Source: Palsa-744 sp963734815
Lineage (GTDB): Bacteria; Actinomycetota; Thermoleophilia; Solirubrobacterales; Solirubrobacteraceae
Length of the DNA stretch: 64,000 bases
Direction: 5' to 3'
NCBI GenBank assembly: GCA_963734815.1
Contig: CAVTIH010000002.1
Span: forward strand, 992,001 to 1,056,000
The notes beneath the pieces are model-generated. The model was not told the origin of the DNA. It was given only the letters and a program-made list of their open reading frames with translations, and made no database searches. Positions 62,393 to 64,000 of the stretch are shown one piece after another (within the stretch, counting starts at the first letter, position 1; each line of letters opens with the position of its first letter). Made by a program: the position numbers and the translations under genes.

Positions 62393-63793
62393 TCACACCT
62401 TCAGCAGCGTCGGGCGTTCGAACGTCGCGGCTTCGGGGATCACGAGGCCCGCTTCGGTCTGAAACCACTGCTCCAGCAGCGAGCAGTACATCGCGCGGAA
62501 GTCGGAGGTGTTGAGGAGGTTTTCGTTTTCGTCCAGTTTGCCCAGGCCGGGGAACTCGCCGATCATCGTGCCCGCCACCTGCGTGCCGATCAGGAACGCC
62601 ACGCCGGCCGCGCCGTGGTCGGTGCCCGAGCCGTTTTCCTGGGGGTGGCGTCCGAACTCCGACCACAGCTGGACGATCACGCGGTCGTCGAGCTTGCGCG
62701 CTTCAAGGTCGCGTTGGAAGGCCAGCACCGATTCCACGGTCTGGCCGAGGTTGGTGCTCAGCGTGGTCGGCTCGTCGGAATGGGTGTCGTAGGAGCCTGG
62801 CGCGGTTAGCGAGGCGCACTTGATCGGCAGCCCCGCCGCGAGCATCGCCGCGAGCGCTTCCAGGCGCCCGGCGAATTCCCCACCGTCCTTCGGGTAGGCG
62901 ACGGGCGCGGTGTACGTCGGCTTGCCTTCTGGGCCCACGAACGGCGCCATCTCCTTGAGCACGATGCTCGTGTCCCACGCGGCGCCGCGCGCCTGTGCGT
63001 ACGCGGGCGAGGGGGCTCCCAGCGCACCCAGCTGGCCGAAGGTTTCCATCGCCGGGCCCGCGATCGGTTCGTCGAAGCCGTACGCCCACATGTTGTAGTC
63101 GGTGGGGGAGCTGACAGCCGCCACCGGCAGCTTTTCGGTCGCCAGCGCCGGCGCCAGGCTGTAGTCGAGCGAGAGGCCCTGCAGCGGGTTGTTCGGTTCG
63201 CCGGTCGCGTCGATGAAGCGCCCGATCCAGCCGCTGCGCGCGTTGGCGTCGAGCTGGCCCACCTCCCAGTAGTGGCGGCTGGTGAAGTGGCTCTCGTCGG
63301 GCGGGTCATACCCGACGGCCGGGAACACGGTCACCTTGCCCTCGCCGTGCAGCGTCGCGAGGCCCTGCGCCTGGGGGTGCCACATCAGGTTGGGGTCCTC
63401 GCCAAACGGTTCGCCGCTTCCTTCCGCCAGGGCGAGCGCGGGGCGCAGTTGGCGGTAGCGCGCTTCCTTCACCGGCGCCAGCACCGACAGCGCGTCCCAT
63501 CCGCCTTCCATGAAGATCGACACCAGCACCGGCTGGTTGGGGGAGGTGGCGGCGGCCTGGGCGATGCCCTCTTCGAAGTGGCGCGCGCCCAGCATCGAGG
63601 CGCCGTACACCGACACCACGGCGCCAGCGGTCCGCAGCAGGAAGCTGCGCCGATCCATCCCGGTGCCCGCCGGCAGCGGCATCCCCGGCTCGATCGCCGG
63701 CAGCCCTTTGCCCGCCATCGCAACGCCGCGACGCAGAAGTTGCGCGCGGTTGAAGTCATTGCAGGAGCAATTACTTGCCATCGAAGAGCTCAT
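62393..63793 (-). CDS. DUF1501 family protein, Tat-like signal
   Basis: 466 residues. The N-terminal extension (CSCNDFNRAQLLRRGVAMAG, LPAIEPGMPLPAGTG) is usual for the actinobacterial branch. MDRRSFLLRTAGAVVSVYGA is a twin-arginine-like signal. The sulfatase-like fold shows SIFMEGGWDALSVLAPVKEA, then DDRVIVQLWSEFGRHPQENG and GTDHGAAGVAFLIGTQVAG. DUF1501 genes normally pair with DUF1800 genes, as here. Probably exported by Tat. Confidence 0.92.
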   Translation of the reverse strand: MSSSMASNCSCNDFNRAQLLRRGVAMAGKGLPAIEPGMPLPAGTGMDRRSFLLRTAGAVVSVYGASMLGARHFEEGIAQAAATSPNQPVLVSIFMEGGWDALSVLAPVKEARYRQLRPALALAEGSGEPFGEDPNLMWHPQAQGLATLHGEGKVTVFPAVGYDPPDESHFTSRHYWEVGQLDANARSGWIGRFIDATGEPNNPLQGLSLDYSLAPALATEKLPVAAVSSPTDYNMWAYGFDEPIAGPAMETFGQLGALGAPSPAYAQARGAAWDTSIVLKEMAPFVGPEGKPTYTAPVAYPKDGGEFAGRLEALAAMLAAGLPIKCASLTAPGSYDTHSDEPTTLSTNLGQTVESVLAFQRDLEARKLDDRVIVQLWSEFGRHPQENGSGTDHGAAGVAFLIGTQVAGTMIGEFPGLGKLDENENLLNTSDFRAMYCSLLEQWFQTEAGLVIPEAATFERPTLLKV

Positions 63794-63809
63794 GCGGGGG
63801 TCGCGGTGA

Positions 63810-63901
63810 TTGTATTGCTCTTTTCAAAAGGTGTGCGCCATTGCGCACGGGCCCGGGGGTTGTATTACTCTTTTTTAAAAGGCGTGTGCTATCGCGCACG
63901 G
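63810..63901 (-). repeat. Tandemly duplicated hairpin unit upstream of the DUF1501 gene
   Basis: Two direct copies (63810-63850, 63860-63901) of about 41 bp share TTGTATT, CTCTTTT, AAAAGG and a GC-rich inverted repeat. Copy 1 has GTGCGC-CATT-GCGCAC; copy 2 has GTGTGC-TATC-GCGCAC, preserving the stem by a G-U pair. They lie in the 132-nt leader between DUF1800 and DUF1501 on the minus strand, so they may act as RNA structures. Confidence 0.75.
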
Positions 63902-63925
63902 CTTCGAAATTTTTCATATGCATCC

Positions 63926-64000
63926 TCAGCTCACCTGCATGTCGGGCGAGGTGGCGATCAACATGCGCAGTGCGTTCTGGCGGATCGCCCGGTAGGGGCT
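63926..64000 (-). CDS. DUF1800 family protein, C-terminal end (partial)
   Basis: The last 24 residues before TGA 63926: SPYRAIRQNALRMLIATSPD, MQVS. The ending (LR.LLATSPDxQV) is typical of DUF1800 proteins, partners of DUF1501. The rest lies beyond the window. Confidence 0.65.
   Translation of the reverse strand, partial: SPYRAIRQNALRMLIATSPDMQVS

Overview
The window is high-GC DNA whose gene content points to an actinobacterium, most likely of the Thermoleophilia/Solirubrobacterales type. The basis is a NucS mismatch endonuclease, a Kgd-type fused 2-oxoglutarate dehydrogenase, a DUF1501/DUF1800 gene pair, a TatA protein and several very large secreted beta-rich proteins with signal peptides. 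This placement is an inference from family content; no rRNA or other phylogenetic marker is present.

Layout. (1) 1-16.3 kb is an accessory, heavily decayed region. It holds intact nucleotidyltransferase/HEPN-type pairs (844-1925, 11193-12364), a VapBC pair (14875-15656), an orphan DUF5615 toxin (15775-16149), many broken genes (delta-60 repeat protein, YhcG nuclease, vapBC, DUF2283/DUF4258 pair) and a mosaic of duplicated fragments. One complete IS1595-type element (13430-14421) with perfect 15-bp ends and an 8-bp target duplication splits a short-chain dehydrogenase gene. (2) 16.4-25.5 kb is a cell-surface glycan region on the minus strand. It has a GT-C-like membrane protein, two methyltransferases, a nucleotide-sugar epimerase, a GT2 glycosyltransferase, a two-subunit transketolase and a flippase-like membrane protein. 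Six of these are tightly coupled (25461 down to 19803). A VapBC pair sits inside the region. (3) 25.5-31.2 kb holds VapBC, an MNT/HEPN pair and a three-gene cassette led by a 1038-residue CHAT-domain protein with a helical N-terminus. (4) 31.4-45 kb is mostly core metabolism and housekeeping: Nudix, DUF3817, an all-in-one Kgd/SucA-SucB fusion, bicupin, enoyl-CoA hydratase family, NucS, TatA, DUF1345, a J-domain/TPR protein and EttA. (5) 44.7-64 kb has another VapBC, secreted proteins, cupin, M42 peptidase, aconitase, a GGDEF protein, two giant secreted paralogues, an SDR, an RHH/DUF5615 toxin pair, an ArsP-like permease and DUF1501 with the tail of a DUF1800 gene.

The strongest cross-window patterns are these. 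There are about ten toxin-antitoxin-type loci, most with a -10-like hexamer only 6-9 nt before the first start codon, suggesting leaderless, autoregulated transcripts. A 34-bp intergenic hairpin element occurs twice, each time followed by a tandem-repeat tract. A hairpin unit is tandemly duplicated between the DUF1800 and DUF1501 genes. The best candidate for an undescribed system is the CHAT protease-like gene with two uncharacterised downstream proteins (27141-31198). All functional statements come from reading motifs by eye; no database search was run.
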